A stretch of 64,000 nucleotides of DNA, from assembly GCA_029881995.1 (NCBI GenBank), contig JAOULO010000011.1, forward strand, positions 1-64,000. Reading direction: 5' to 3'. This document shows, in pieces, positions 52,592 to 62,659 of this stretch. The position numbers and the translations under genes were made by a program. The notes below the pieces were generated by a model. The model made no database searches. It was not told the DNA's origin and worked only from the letters and a program-made list of their open reading frames with translations. This stretch comes from Gammaproteobacteria bacterium. GTDB taxonomy: Bacteria > Pseudomonadota > Gammaproteobacteria > UBA6429 > Thiohalophilaceae. Every line of letters begins with the position of its first letter. Position 1 is the first letter of the stretch.

Positions 52592-53051
52592 TGAGATTTT
52601 TCTCCACTGTGGCCATAACCTGGTCTGGTGGAATAATGCCGTCACGCCGACTATAGATAACACCTTTCGAGGTTCCTTCAGCAACAACACGATCACCAAC
52701 CAGAAATTCATGCACCATATCAAAGGCGCGGTCATCCCAGCCGGTTACCTTCATGGTGACTTTATATTTTTGAAAGGGCTTGAGTGCCTTTTTATAGGTC
52801 ATGGTATGTTCGGTAATAATGGGCATCCATTTTTGTTTCATCATAGTTCTGGCAAGTCCTGATCGTATAAACATATCGACACGATTGAGATCGCATATTG
52901 TGAGATAGCGACCATTGTTCATGTGCATATTAATGTCCAGGTCATTAGGTAAAACTATCATGCTTAATTCATTAAATGGCTTGATATGTGGTAGCCGTGG
53001 CTTAAATAGTGATGTGATAAGTAGCCATAGCATTCTGAATATAAGACTCAT
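52584..53051 (-). CDS. Thioesterase-family protein (THEM6-like hotdog)
   Basis: A 155-residue protein with an N-terminal hydrophobic segment 'IFRMLWLLITSLF' and a hotdog domain with 'LPNDLDINMHMNNGRYLT', the catalytic Asp pattern, and 'DRAFDMVHEFLVGDRVVAEG'. The N-terminal span suggests membrane association, as in THEM6. It is followed by the second thioesterase in an overlapping frame and lies 10 bases after the MAPEG gene; the three genes likely form one transcript. Confidence 0.88.
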   Translation of the reverse strand: MSLIFRMLWLLITSLFKPRLPHIKPFNELSMIVLPNDLDINMHMNNGRYLTICDLNRVDMFIRSGLARTMMKQKWMPIITEHTMTYKKALKPFQKYKVTMKVTGWDDRAFDMVHEFLVGDRVVAEGTSKGVIYSRRDGIIPPDQVMATVEKNLNG

Positions 53052-53061
53052 ATTTACTCCA

Positions 53062-53484
53062 TTACTTCAAAATTATACGCACAAATATTTCACACCAGAG
53101 CGTGATCAGTATAATGACATTATAGATAAATATCTGTTTTCGTTTGAGTAGCTTATTGGTACCGAGGTGGATATAGGTGTGAATGAAACGTGTGGCGACA
53201 AACAGCCATGCCAGGCCAATGGCCAGCAGGTCTACACTCGCGGTGATATAAGCAATAAGACAAATGGCATAAAAGAGCACCGGCTGTTCAAAATGGTTGA
53301 TGTAGTGCTGTTCACTGCGTAAAAGGTATTCCGGCGGTTCGCCGCCACGATTGTTTTTGAAATAGGCTGCCTTCAGCCCATCCTGCAGCACGGCACGTAC
53401 TCGAACTTTGGCCAAACGAATAGTGATATAAAAAGTAAGTGCCGCCATGACAAACAGCGGATAGAGAATATGTAGTTGTTGCAT
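53062..53484 (-). CDS. MAPEG-family membrane protein
   Basis: A 140-residue protein with four hydrophobic spans of the MAPEG type, with 'RSEQHYINHFEQPVLFYAICL' and 'RFIHTYIHLGTNKLLKRKQIF' as signature stretches. Eukaryotic members handle eicosanoids and glutathione; bacterial ones are poorly known. A strong 'AGGAGAACGGG' ribosome-binding site precedes the ATG. First of the minus-strand run with the two thioesterases and divergent from the TetR regulator, which may control it. Confidence 0.9.
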   Translation of the reverse strand: MQQLHILYPLFVMAALTFYITIRLAKVRVRAVLQDGLKAAYFKNNRGGEPPEYLLRSEQHYINHFEQPVLFYAICLIAYITASVDLLAIGLAWLFVATRFIHTYIHLGTNKLLKRKQIFIYNVIILITLWCEIFVRIILK

Positions 53485-53574
53485 CCCGTTCTCCTTTATG
53501 ATGAATCAATCTGGCATTTATCATAGGCGGTAGTTTAATATGTTCAACAACATATTTAAATTTGTGAGGTCAAT

Positions 53575-54189
53575 ATGCCCTATACCGCTGAACACAAACA
53601 ACAGAGTCGTGAGCGAATCCTGGGTAGTGCGGTACGTCTGTTTACCCGCAAGGGTTTTGATAACACCTCCATCGATGAGGTCATGGCCGATGCCGATCTG
53701 ACCCGCGGTGCCTTTTATGCCCATTTCAAAAGCAAGCAGGATCTTTATGCACAGGCCATTGCCAGCACACCGCTGTTTTCAATCTTTGGCCAGCCTAAGC
53801 CGGATGACAAAGATGAGCGCCAGTGGTTATCACAGTTGGTGAGCGCCTATCTCAGTAAGTTGCATGTTAAAAAAGCAGACTTACCCTGTCCGCTTGCTTT
53901 TCTGGTCACCGATGTAGCAGTAAATGAACCAGAACCAAGACAGGCCTATACCGAGGTTTATCTGAAGATGAACCAGATGATACGTGCCTATACACGACAG
54001 TTTTCATGTTGTGATAAAGAAACCGTTATGGCAGTGACGGCGATGATGATCGGTGGTGTGGCTGTATCCAGAACGCTAACTGATAAAAAGGCACAGGACG
54101 ATCTATTGAAAAGCTGTAGGCAGCTTGCTCTGGGTTTACTGGGAGTGGAATCGAGTAAAAAAAGAAACCCACGCATAGCGTGGGTTTGA
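53575..54189 (+). CDS. TetR/AcrR-family transcriptional regulator
   Basis: A 204-residue repressor. The helix-turn-helix is at about 12-55, with 'RILGSAVRLFTRKGFDNTSIDEVMADADLTRGAFYAHFKSK' split as usual; the C-terminal ligand domain is of the AcrR type. It is divergent from the MAPEG-thioesterase genes, 90 bases away, a typical TetR target. The last ten codons coincide with an intrinsic terminator that serves the opposite strand. Confidence 0.92.
   Translation: MPYTAEHKQQSRERILGSAVRLFTRKGFDNTSIDEVMADADLTRGAFYAHFKSKQDLYAQAIASTPLFSIFGQPKPDDKDERQWLSQLVSAYLSKLHVKKADLPCPLAFLVTDVAVNEPEPRQAYTEVYLKMNQMIRAYTRQFSCCDKETVMAVTAMMIGGVAVSRTLTDKKAQDDLLKSCRQLALGLLGVESSKKRNPRIAWV
54165..54187 (-). terminator. 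Intrinsic terminator of mlaC lying inside the tetR coding end
   Basis: AAACCCACGC-ATA-GCGTGGGTTT is a perfect 10-bp stem with a 3-base loop. On the minus strand it is followed by CTTTTTTT, so it should stop the MlaC-type transcript, which ends 38 bases upstream. The same bases encode the last residues of the TetR protein on the plus strand, where only GAGATAG follows. Confidence 0.85.
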
Positions 54190-54225
54190 GATAGTTTGAT
54201 ATTTACACTATTTAAGTAAAACGAA

Positions 54226-54927
54226 TCAATTCACTTTACTTTTTTTTTCCTTATCTTTCTTTTTAAAGGCCGGTGCCTGTGCCATGAACTTGCTGTTTTT
54301 ATCAGACAGCGAAGCAATCAGACTATCCAGACCATTAGCAACAATCTCACTCCCAAAGCTGGTGCGATAGGTGGTGATTACACTGATCCCTTCAACTGAT
54401 ACATCATAAACGCGCCAGCCTTTTTTAGTCAGGTGCATGTGATAGTTGACAGGAATGGGTTCACCTTTGGTTGGGATAACGTCTGAACGAACTGTGACGT
54501 CCTTGTCTTCCGCAGAAGCTCGCAAACGTTTAAATTTAATCATTCCAGGATCGAGCTTTTTACCTTTCTGGTCACCCAGATACTCGGCAAGGGCCGTGGA
54601 ATAAAATCGTAACAGCAGATTACGGAACTGGCGAATGAATTTGAGTTTCTGATCCTTGTTGGCTGTACGCCAGTGTTTACCCAGCACATATTTTGACGCG
54701 ACGATGATATCGATATGGGGCAGCAGAATCTGCTCAATGACTTTTTGCACTTCTGCAGGGTTATTACTGAGCCGAGCTCGATTAGCATTCAATTCCTTGA
54801 ACATTTGGTCCGATGCCGTTTTCAGCACATCCACTGGTCCGGGTGTATTAGCCGCTCCTGCTGTGGAATACAACAGGGCTGCGAGGGTGGCAATGATCAG
54901 GGTCAGGGTACGAGCTTGGGCTATCAT
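54226..54927 (-). CDS. MlaC/Ttg2D-family phospholipid-binding protein
   Basis: About 233 residues from the ATG at 54927, chosen by 'AAAGGAT' 10 bases before it and by the signal peptide 'IIATLAALLYSTAGAAN'. The mature part matches MlaC: 'FRQLLRFYSTALAEYLGD'-type helix, 'VNYHMHLTKKGWRVYDVSVEGISVITTYR'. Mature MlaC carries phospholipid across the periplasm from the outer membrane MlaA to MlaFEDB. No other mla gene is in the window, so this copy is alone. It has a Lys-rich C-terminal tail. Confidence 0.88.
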   Translation of the reverse strand: MIAQARTLTLIIATLAALLYSTAGAANTPGPVDVLKTASDQMFKELNANRARLSNNPAEVQKVIEQILLPHIDIIVASKYVLGKHWRTANKDQKLKFIRQFRNLLLRFYSTALAEYLGDQKGKKLDPGMIKFKRLRASAEDKDVTVRSDVIPTKGEPIPVNYHMHLTKKGWRVYDVSVEGISVITTYRTSFGSEIVANGLDSLIASLSDKNSKFMAQAPAFKKKDKEKKSKVN

Positions 54928-55067
54928 GGTGTAATTCATCCTTTGATATTGCATAATCTAGTCGTTATTGTTTGATCCAGTTGCGCTGGATTGTTTCATA
55001 ATAATAGTGTGTTTGGAACGCTTGTGCGATGAATGACAGGGCATTAAAACCTTAATTAATTCAATGA

Positions 55068-56099
<1,032 letters not shown>

Positions 56100-56196
56100 T
56101 ATATTAGTAATACTTTATAACTCAGTTATTAAATTTTAAAAAAAATATCTCTTTAATCAAGTGTTTGGCACGGTAAAAAAAATGTAAAAAAAATTC

Positions 56197-56224
56197 TTGT
56201 ATTTGTCTTTCCCCCGGTTATACT
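56197..56224 (+). promoter_or_regulatory. Candidate sigma-70 promoter for the DUF47-pit genes
   Basis: TTGTAT and TATACT are separated by 16 bases, with an A/T-rich run just upstream. Transcription would start near 56231, giving a 65-base leader before the ATG at 56296. The gap to hemB holds no other obvious promoter. Confidence 0.45.
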
Positions 56225-56295
56225 GCGCGCAAATCAAGGTTAAATTTTTTAGAAATTGATGCTGGTTGGCAGTATCACAAAAGAGGAAAATTTCT

Positions 56296-56973
56296 ATGGC
56301 TAGAACGACCATCTCCAGCCTGTTTGGCTCATCACCCGTTAAACCCCTGCAACAACACATGGAAAGCGTACAGGAATGTATTTCTGAGCTTATCCCCTTT
56401 ATTAAAGCTGCTTTAAAAGAAGACTGGTCTGAAGCCAAGAAGGTTCAGAAAAAAATCTCCAAACTCGAAAGAGATGCCGACAAGTTAAAACGCAGTCTGC
56501 GTTTACACATGCCTAAAAGTCTATTCATGCCAGTATCTCGTGCGGACCTGCTGGAAATTCTGCGTATGCAGGACAATATTGCCAACAAGGCAAAAGATGT
56601 GGCGGGTTTGATAGTTGGCCGCAAGATGAGCTTTCCAGAATCAATCAACGAAAAAATGATTGAGTTTGTACAACGTTGTATTGACGCATCGAAACAGGCC
56701 CAGGTTGCTATCAATGAGCTGGATGAACTGGTAGAGACGGGTTTTGGTGGCGGTGAAGTGCAATTGGTCCAGGAGATGATTAAGACACTGGATGAGATTG
56801 AGTCCGATACCGACAAGATGCAAATCAAGATTCGGTCTGAATTATTTAAAGTAGAAAAAGATCTGCCACCGGTGGATGTGATGTTCATGTACAAGGTACT
56901 CGACTGGATCGGAGACCTTGGTGATTTATCCCAACGTGTAGGCAGTCGCCTCGAACTCTTGTTGGCTCGCTGA
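56296..56973 (+). CDS. DUF47/TIGR00153 PhoU-like protein
   Basis: About 225 residues from the ATG at 56296, with 'AGAGGAAAA' upstream. It is a PhoU-like helical bundle, with 'KPLQQHMESVQECISEL', 'EAKKVQKKISKLERDADKLKRSLR' and acidic metal-binding stretches. Members of this family regulate or accompany Pit phosphate transporters. The gene ends 20 bases before pit, so they form an operon. Confidence 0.9.
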   Translation: MARTTISSLFGSSPVKPLQQHMESVQECISELIPFIKAALKEDWSEAKKVQKKISKLERDADKLKRSLRLHMPKSLFMPVSRADLLEILRMQDNIANKAKDVAGLIVGRKMSFPESINEKMIEFVQRCIDASKQAQVAINELDELVETGFGGGEVQLVQEMIKTLDEIESDTDKMQIKIRSELFKVEKDLPPVDVMFMYKVLDWIGDLGDLSQRVGSRLELLLAR

Positions 56974-56993
56974 TTTTCTGGGGAGGAGTTATC

Positions 56994-58247
56994 GTGGAAT
57001 TTGAATTTTACTATATCGCTATGGCCTGTATCTTCGGTCTGTTCATGGCCTGGGGTATTGGTGCGAATGACGTGGCCAATGCCATGGGAACCTCGGTGGG
57101 TTCTGGTGCGATTACCATAAAACAGGCCGTCATCATTGCGGCCATTTTTGAATTTGCCGGTGCGTTTCTAGCCGGTGGTCAGGTAACCAAAACCATTCGT
57201 AAAGGTATTGTCGATGCCGAGCTATTATCCGGCACACCAGAACTACTAGTGTTTGGGATGCTGGCTGCACTGCTGGCAGCGGGTATCTGGTTATTGGTTG
57301 CGTCTCGTCACGGCTGGCCGGTTTCTACGACGCACTCTATTGTCGGTGCCATCGTGGGTTTTGCTGCCGTCGGTATCGGTATGGATGCGGTTAAATGGGG
57401 CAAGGTAGGTTCCATTGTCATGAGCTGGGTGATATCTCCAGCCATAGCCGGGATTATTTCCTACTGGTTGTTCCGCAGTGTGCAGAAATTTATTCTCAAT
57501 ACCGATGATCCACTGGGCAATGCAAAGCGTTATGTCCCTATTTATATCTTTCTTGCCGGCTTTATTATGGCGCTGGTGACCATGTTCAAAGGTCTGAAAC
57601 ACGTTGGCCTTGATCTGACCACTGGTCAGAGCTATTCACTTGCTGTATTGATTGGTCTGATTGTTATGTTTATAGGTATCTATTTCATCCGTAAACTCGA
57701 TATCGATCCTAATGCCGATCGTGAATTCCATTTTGCGAACGTTGAAAAAGTCTTTGCGGTGTTAATGGTTGTGACTGCCTGTGGGATGGCCTTTGCACAC
57801 GGCTCTAATGATGTGGCCAATGCGATTGGACCAGTTGCAGCAGTTATTAGTATTGTGGATAGTGGTGGCCAGATTAGCCAGAAATCCGTGCTCCCTGCCT
57901 GGGTGCTCTTGCTCGGTGGTGGTGGTATCGTGGCAGGTCTGTTGATGTATGGCCGTCGTGTTATTGCCACTGTTGGTAAGCACATTACTGATCTAACACC
58001 TAGCCGTGGTTTTGCCTGTGAATTGTCTGCGGCCACAACTGTGGTGCTGGCGTCTGGGACTGGTCTGCCCATTTCTACGACTCATACCCTGGTGGGTGCG
58101 GTACTGGGTGTTGGTCTGGCTCGCGGTATCGGCGCATTGAACATGAATGTAGTACGCACCATCTTCCTGTCATGGATCGTCACCCTGCCTGCCGGGGCGA
58201 TTATGTCGATTCTATTCTTCTTTACCCTCAAGGGAATGTTTGGTTAA
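56994..58247 (+). CDS. pit: PiT-family inorganic phosphate transporter
   Basis: A 417-residue membrane carrier starting at GTG, with 'GGGGAGGAG' ahead. It has the two inverted signature repeats 'GANDVANAMGTSVGSGAIT' and 'GSNDVANAIGPVAAV', and 'PVSTTHSIVGAI'/'PISTTHTLVGAV' loops. It imports phosphate with a cation. The DUF47 partner upstream likely modulates it. Confidence 0.95.
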   Translation: MEFEFYYIAMACIFGLFMAWGIGANDVANAMGTSVGSGAITIKQAVIIAAIFEFAGAFLAGGQVTKTIRKGIVDAELLSGTPELLVFGMLAALLAAGIWLLVASRHGWPVSTTHSIVGAIVGFAAVGIGMDAVKWGKVGSIVMSWVISPAIAGIISYWLFRSVQKFILNTDDPLGNAKRYVPIYIFLAGFIMALVTMFKGLKHVGLDLTTGQSYSLAVLIGLIVMFIGIYFIRKLDIDPNADREFHFANVEKVFAVLMVVTACGMAFAHGSNDVANAIGPVAAVISIVDSGGQISQKSVLPAWVLLLGGGGIVAGLLMYGRRVIATVGKHITDLTPSRGFACELSAATTVVLASGTGLPISTTHTLVGAVLGVGLARGIGALNMNVVRTIFLSWIVTLPAGAIMSILFFFTLKGMFG

Positions 58248-58383
58248 GACAGTCAGCAAAATTGTTTTCAATAATAACGACTACCTTGTCCTCAAATCAT
58301 CCTGTATTTAATATACACTCAGATTAGAGCGCAGGGTTTTTTATTGCCTTAAGAGAAAATTAACTTTCCTGGACACTTTATAA

Positions 58384-59235
58384 ATGTCTGACATATTCGA
58401 TTTTGATGTACGAAAGGATCAATATGCGGTGATGGGCAATCCCATCTCCCATAGCAAATCACCTTATATCCATTCCCTGTTTGCAAAACAAACCAGCCAG
58501 AGACTCGAATACACAGCCATTCATGTAGACCTGGGAGGCTTTGCGCAGGCGGTTGGAAATTTTGATGCAGCAGGGGGCAAGGGTCTTAATATTACCGTGC
58601 CCTTTAAGCAGGAAGCCTGGCAGCTAGTAACTGAAAGAAGTGAGCGGGCAGAACGGGCTGGTGCGGTTAATACCATCAGGTTTGGCAAGGGGCAGTTGTA
58701 CGGTGATAACACCGATGGTGTGGGGCTGGTGAATGATCTGCGAATCAACCATCAAATAGCAATTAAGGCTAAACGAGTCCTGTTAATGGGGGCGGGTGGA
58801 GCAGCCCGTGGTGTGTTGGCACCCTTGCTTGCTGAACAGCCTCTTGAGCTGGTGATTGCCAATCGAACTGTTGATAAAGCGGTTGAGTTGGCAATGAGTT
58901 TTGCTGATATGGGCAATATAAAAGGTATGGGCTACGATGGCATTAATGACATACAGTTCGATATTGTGATCAATGCCACTGCCGCCAGCCTGCAAGGCCA
59001 GCTGCCTCCACTGCCCGATGAGTTACTTGCAGAAAATGCCTGTTGTTATGACATGATGTACGGTGCTGAGCCGACAAGCTTTATGCAGTGGGCAAGTGCA
59101 CATGGTGCAGGCCGGGTACTTGATGGATTGGGTATGCTGGTAGAGCAGGCTGCAGAGTCGTTTTATATTTGGCGTGGTGTTAGACCTGATAGCATAGCAG
59201 TTATAGAGACTTTACGTGCTGAGACAAAGAGCTGA
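58384..59235 (+). CDS. aroE: Shikimate dehydrogenase
   Basis: A 283-residue NADPH enzyme of the shikimate route, converting 3-dehydroshikimate to shikimate. 'GNPISHSKSPYIHS' binds substrate; catalytic Lys lies in 'NITVPFKQEAW' and Asp in 'GDNTDGVGL'; 'LLMGAGGAARGV' is the cofactor loop. It is transcribed alone, convergent with the third hybrid kinase. Confidence 0.96.
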   Translation: MSDIFDFDVRKDQYAVMGNPISHSKSPYIHSLFAKQTSQRLEYTAIHVDLGGFAQAVGNFDAAGGKGLNITVPFKQEAWQLVTERSERAERAGAVNTIRFGKGQLYGDNTDGVGLVNDLRINHQIAIKAKRVLLMGAGGAARGVLAPLLAEQPLELVIANRTVDKAVELAMSFADMGNIKGMGYDGINDIQFDIVINATAASLQGQLPPLPDELLAENACCYDMMYGAEPTSFMQWASAHGAGRVLDGLGMLVEQAAESFYIWRGVRPDSIAVIETLRAETKS

Positions 59236-61281
59236 CTAAGCACAGTCGGTGTCGGGCATTTTCCCTAGATAGATACGCTTCGTCATAATATCGAGCTCGT
59301 TTAAATATTCCCGTACCTGTTCGTAATTCTGCTGTTTTAGGGCAAGCTCGAGATGCTCTGCCAGATCAGAAAGCTGCGGATAACCAAATCCACCCCCCAT
59401 ACCTTTTAGATCATGAGCAGTTTCCTGCATGGACTGCCACTGTTCATCGACAAAGGCCATCTTGATATTGGTCATCATGCGTGACAGTTCATGAATAAAA
59501 TCCTGTAGTAGGTGATTGATAACCGAATCTTTATGTAATAGTTCTGAATGAATAGGTTGAATGACCTCTTCTATAATTCCAGTTTCATCTATATCCAGAT
59601 ATTTTGCAGTAAGGGAATATAAGCGTTCGCGATTAACTGGTTTAGTCAGGTAGTCATTACAGCCGGCATCCAGGCAGCTTTGGCGATCTTCCCGTGTGGC
59701 ATTGGCAGTCAGGGCAACAATAGGGGCTCGGTAATAGTTAGCACGTAACTGTTTGATAGCCTCAAGGCCAGACATCACGGGCATTTGCATGTCCATGTAG
59801 ATAAGGTCATATTGTTGGCGCAAAGCCAGCTCCATGGCTTCTTTACCATCATTCGCACAGGTCACGCTAGCGCCCATTTTTCTGAGTAGTGAGGCTATAA
59901 GATTCTGATTGGTCTTATTGTCTTCTACCAACAGGATTGTACCGCTTAGATTACTTTGGGTATTAAAGTCGGGTTCATTCAGCTTATTAAAATTGATCTG
60001 CTTCAAATGTGTAATCATATCGCCTGTTTGACCACAGGGTATGCTTAGAATGAAGGTTGTTCCATTGTCAGGCTGGCTTATTACATCAAGTTCGCCATCG
60101 AGCAGGCCAGCCAGTTTATTTGATAGTGACAGCCCGAGGCCTGTCCCGCCATACTGCCTGCTGGTAGAGATATCAGCCTGTTTGAATGGTTCAAAGATCT
60201 GAGCTAACTGCTGTTCTGTCATACCGATACCAGTGTCCTTTACCAGAAACTGTAGTTTATTGTATTCAGGCAGATTTCTTATTGTGATGGTAATCGCGCC
60301 AGCTTCTGTAAACTTGATGGCATTTCCTGTTAGATTCAGCAAAATCTGTTTCAATCTAAGTGGGTCACCAGTGATAGTGCCAGGGATGGGGAGTTGGTAA
60401 TCGACATCGAATGCCAGCCCTTTTTGAATTGCCTGGGTAGAGGCAATGGCTTCAACATCGGCCATGATTTGAAATGGGTTGACACTTATTTGTTCAATAT
60501 CCATTTCATCGGCTTCGATTTTAGATATATCAAGAATATCGTTAATAATATTCAGCAGATGTCGACCACTGGTTTTAATAATTGAGAGGGCTTTGACCCG
60601 ATCCTGCATGGTCTGGTCACTATCAAGTGAAGACTCAGAGTAACCAATGATAGCGGTCAGCGGTGTCCTAATTTCATGACTCATGTTGGCCAGAAAACGG
60701 CTCTTGGCTTCATTGGCAACTTCAGATTTGACGATGGCGGTTTCCATTGCATCGATCAATTTGGCAACATAAAATGGTAAGACGATTAGCCAGACCATCA
60801 GGCCAAGCCCCATAGCAAGATGTGATTGCCAGAACTCTGTAATAGCTAAAGTTGTAGCAAAACCAATCAAAGCAATGACATGGGCGGTAAACATATAAGG
60901 CTTACCAAATCGGATGCCATAGGCCACAATGACCCAGATAAACCCGCCATAGATCCAGGCCGTAGAAGCCCCACCTCCGATCATAATAATTGTGCCAATG
61001 ATAATATCTAGGCTAAAACCAGCAATACAGCGTAGAGGGCGAGTTCTGGGACTAAAGCGGGTATGGGTAAAAAGGATAATCGATCCAACTACATGGAATA
61101 CCATGGCATACAGAATCAATTCAGGAATGTGGTCTTCAGCGCCTAATTGATAGGTTGCTGTGACATAACAAACAATAGAGAAGGCAATGAATAGACGGAT
61201 CTTTGTTGACTGCTGTTCCTGGTCGAGACGGTATTGCAAACTGGTCTGGAATGAATGGATGAGTTTTTTCAGTCCCGACAT
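59236..61281 (-). CDS. Membrane hybrid sensor kinase (TM-HisKA-HATPase-REC-Hpt)
   Basis: A 681-residue protein. Residues 28-175 hold about five or six membrane spans with little periplasmic domain. HisKA has His202 in 'NMSHEIRTPLTAIIGYS'. The ATPase region includes 'NLTGNAIKF' and 'GGTGLGLSL', the receiver 'YMDMQMPVMSG' and the Hpt motif 'HDLKGMGGGFGYP'. From HisKA onward it strongly resembles the hybrid kinase at 2605-4869 ('YSES', 'FEPFKQADISTSRQYGG', Hpt end), so the two are paralogues with different sensors. No cognate regulator lies beside it. Confidence 0.93.
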   Translation of the reverse strand: MSGLKKLIHSFQTSLQYRLDQEQQSTKIRLFIAFSIVCYVTATYQLGAEDHIPELILYAMVFHVVGSIILFTHTRFSPRTRPLRCIAGFSLDIIIGTIIMIGGGASTAWIYGGFIWVIVAYGIRFGKPYMFTAHVIALIGFATTLAITEFWQSHLAMGLGLMVWLIVLPFYVAKLIDAMETAIVKSEVANEAKSRFLANMSHEIRTPLTAIIGYSESSLDSDQTMQDRVKALSIIKTSGRHLLNIINDILDISKIEADEMDIEQISVNPFQIMADVEAIASTQAIQKGLAFDVDYQLPIPGTITGDPLRLKQILLNLTGNAIKFTEAGAITITIRNLPEYNKLQFLVKDTGIGMTEQQLAQIFEPFKQADISTSRQYGGTGLGLSLSNKLAGLLDGELDVISQPDNGTTFILSIPCGQTGDMITHLKQINFNKLNEPDFNTQSNLSGTILLVEDNKTNQNLIASLLRKMGASVTCANDGKEAMELALRQQYDLIYMDMQMPVMSGLEAIKQLRANYYRAPIVALTANATREDRQSCLDAGCNDYLTKPVNRERLYSLTAKYLDIDETGIIEEVIQPIHSELLHKDSVINHLLQDFIHELSRMMTNIKMAFVDEQWQSMQETAHDLKGMGGGFGYPQLSDLAEHLELALKQQNYEQVREYLNELDIMTKRIYLGKMPDTDCA

Positions 61282-61437
61282 TCATTTTTCCCTAAATTTT
61301 ATATAGTGAAGAGAGATTTAAAAAATCTATACAGAACGTAATGTATTTATCGAATGGATATGAAGGATCTTGAGGTAAATATTACCAATAAATAACCAAG
61401 TGGTTATATAAGGATTTGGTTTATGGTAGTGACAATA

Positions 61438-62172
61438 TCAGGCGTTTTTACGCTTCGTTCTTAACCTTTTTTCCAGTTTACGAAATAGGCCTAATTTGGG
61501 TGGGCTGTATATTGGGATGCTAGGGGTACCTGTTTTCAGATCATAGGGTTTTTCCATTTTCCGTTTTTCTATTACTACGACACTGTCATAAAAATGGAGG
61601 GAGTGGGCCGAACGTGTAAATTCAGATACCTTTAGTTTCGAGGGTTGTCGTGAGTGCCAGGCATGGATGTCGTCAATCCAGTTTTTACTGTATTCAATAA
61701 AGCTTCCGCGCCGTTTATAACCGCCGCCAAAGCCCTTCCAATATGAAGTATGTGTGTCCTCACAGAGATAAACACCATCCTCGGCAACATGTGGATAGAG
61801 TTCTTCGAAAGTATGTATCTGTTGCTTCATGGTGTGGCCACCATCTTCAATCAGAATATCAATTTTGGGAATCTTATTGGCCAGGGATCGTAGAAAGCTT
61901 CGATCTTCCTGGTCACCAATAAAGACCTGCACCTGTTCTTCTTCAAGTTTTTTGCAGTGAGGGTTTATATCGACACCATATATTTTTGCTTTTGGGCCAA
62001 AATAATCCTTCCACATTTGCAGGGAGCCACCCTGAAAAATACCAAATTCGACGATATGAACCTCTTTGCCGCGATAAGCAGAAAAGTGGCGATCATAGAT
62101 TTCAAAATAATGCTGCCATTTATGGATTAACTTACCAGTGTTGTTTTTAAAATAGTTTTCTAGGTCGTTCAT
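61438..62172 (-). CDS. Class I SAM-dependent methyltransferase
   Basis: A 244-residue protein with the SAM-binding pattern 'IVEFGIFQGGSLQMWKDYFG', 'IYGVDINPHCKKLE' and 'IDILIEDGGHTMKQQ'. It resembles cephalosporin hydroxylase/macrocin-O-methyltransferase-like enzymes that often modify sugars or lipids. The C-terminal 45 residues are basic. It stands alone on the minus strand between the kinase and a SirB2 gene; no target gene cluster is near. Confidence 0.88.
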   Translation of the reverse strand: MNDLENYFKNNTGKLIHKWQHYFEIYDRHFSAYRGKEVHIVEFGIFQGGSLQMWKDYFGPKAKIYGVDINPHCKKLEEEQVQVFIGDQEDRSFLRSLANKIPKIDILIEDGGHTMKQQIHTFEELYPHVAEDGVYLCEDTHTSYWKGFGGGYKRRGSFIEYSKNWIDDIHAWHSRQPSKLKVSEFTRSAHSLHFYDSVVVIEKRKMEKPYDLKTGTPSIPIYSPPKLGLFRKLEKRLRTKRKNA

Positions 62173-62284
62173 GTGGGTGCCTGGTTTTAAAGTGGTGTGA
62201 GAGTGGTTGTTATTATTATATTAATTCTAGCTAATCGAAATGATTTAACAAATGTTGAATAAAAGTCAGTCCGCAGTTATTTCC

Positions 62285-62659
62285 CTAGAAGAGGAAAAAG
62301 GCATTTCTTGTCCTGGCAATACCAACCATATACAAAAAAACAAGTATTGCAGCAAGCCAGGTAATAATTCGTTGTTGTTTGCTGTATCCATGGCGAATGG
62401 TCAACATGCCAAGCCCAATATAAATCATTAAGGCAATAATTTTTGCAGTCAACCAATCGTGAACAAATGGATATTGTTTGATATGAATGGCCAGGGTGAT
62501 ACCTGTTATTAATAGAATCGTATCATTGACGTGGGGGAGAATTTTAATCCAGCGCTGATTTAGCCTGGGAGAATCCATGACCATCCAGACGCCACGCAGA
62601 ACAAATCCACTGATGGAAACTAAAACTGTGAGAAGGTGTATGTTTTTAATCAGGCTCAT
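62285..62659 (-). CDS. SirB2-family membrane protein
   Basis: A 124-residue protein with four spans, matching SirB2 by 'ISGFVLRGVWMV', 'PHVNDTILLITGITLA' and 'LTAKIIALMIYIGLGMLTIRHG'. The family has no settled function, though its genes often accompany prfA/hemK or cytochrome genes. It overlaps the preceding 199-residue gene by 4 bases (ATGA). Confidence 0.88.
   Translation of the reverse strand: MSLIKNIHLLTVLVSISGFVLRGVWMVMDSPRLNQRWIKILPHVNDTILLITGITLAIHIKQYPFVHDWLTAKIIALMIYIGLGMLTIRHGYSKQQRIITWLAAILVFLYMVGIARTRNAFFLF

Noticed and set aside
56166-56185. TTGGCACGGT as a sigma-54 -24 element
   Set aside because: The matching -12 position is an A run without GC, so the promoter is incomplete.
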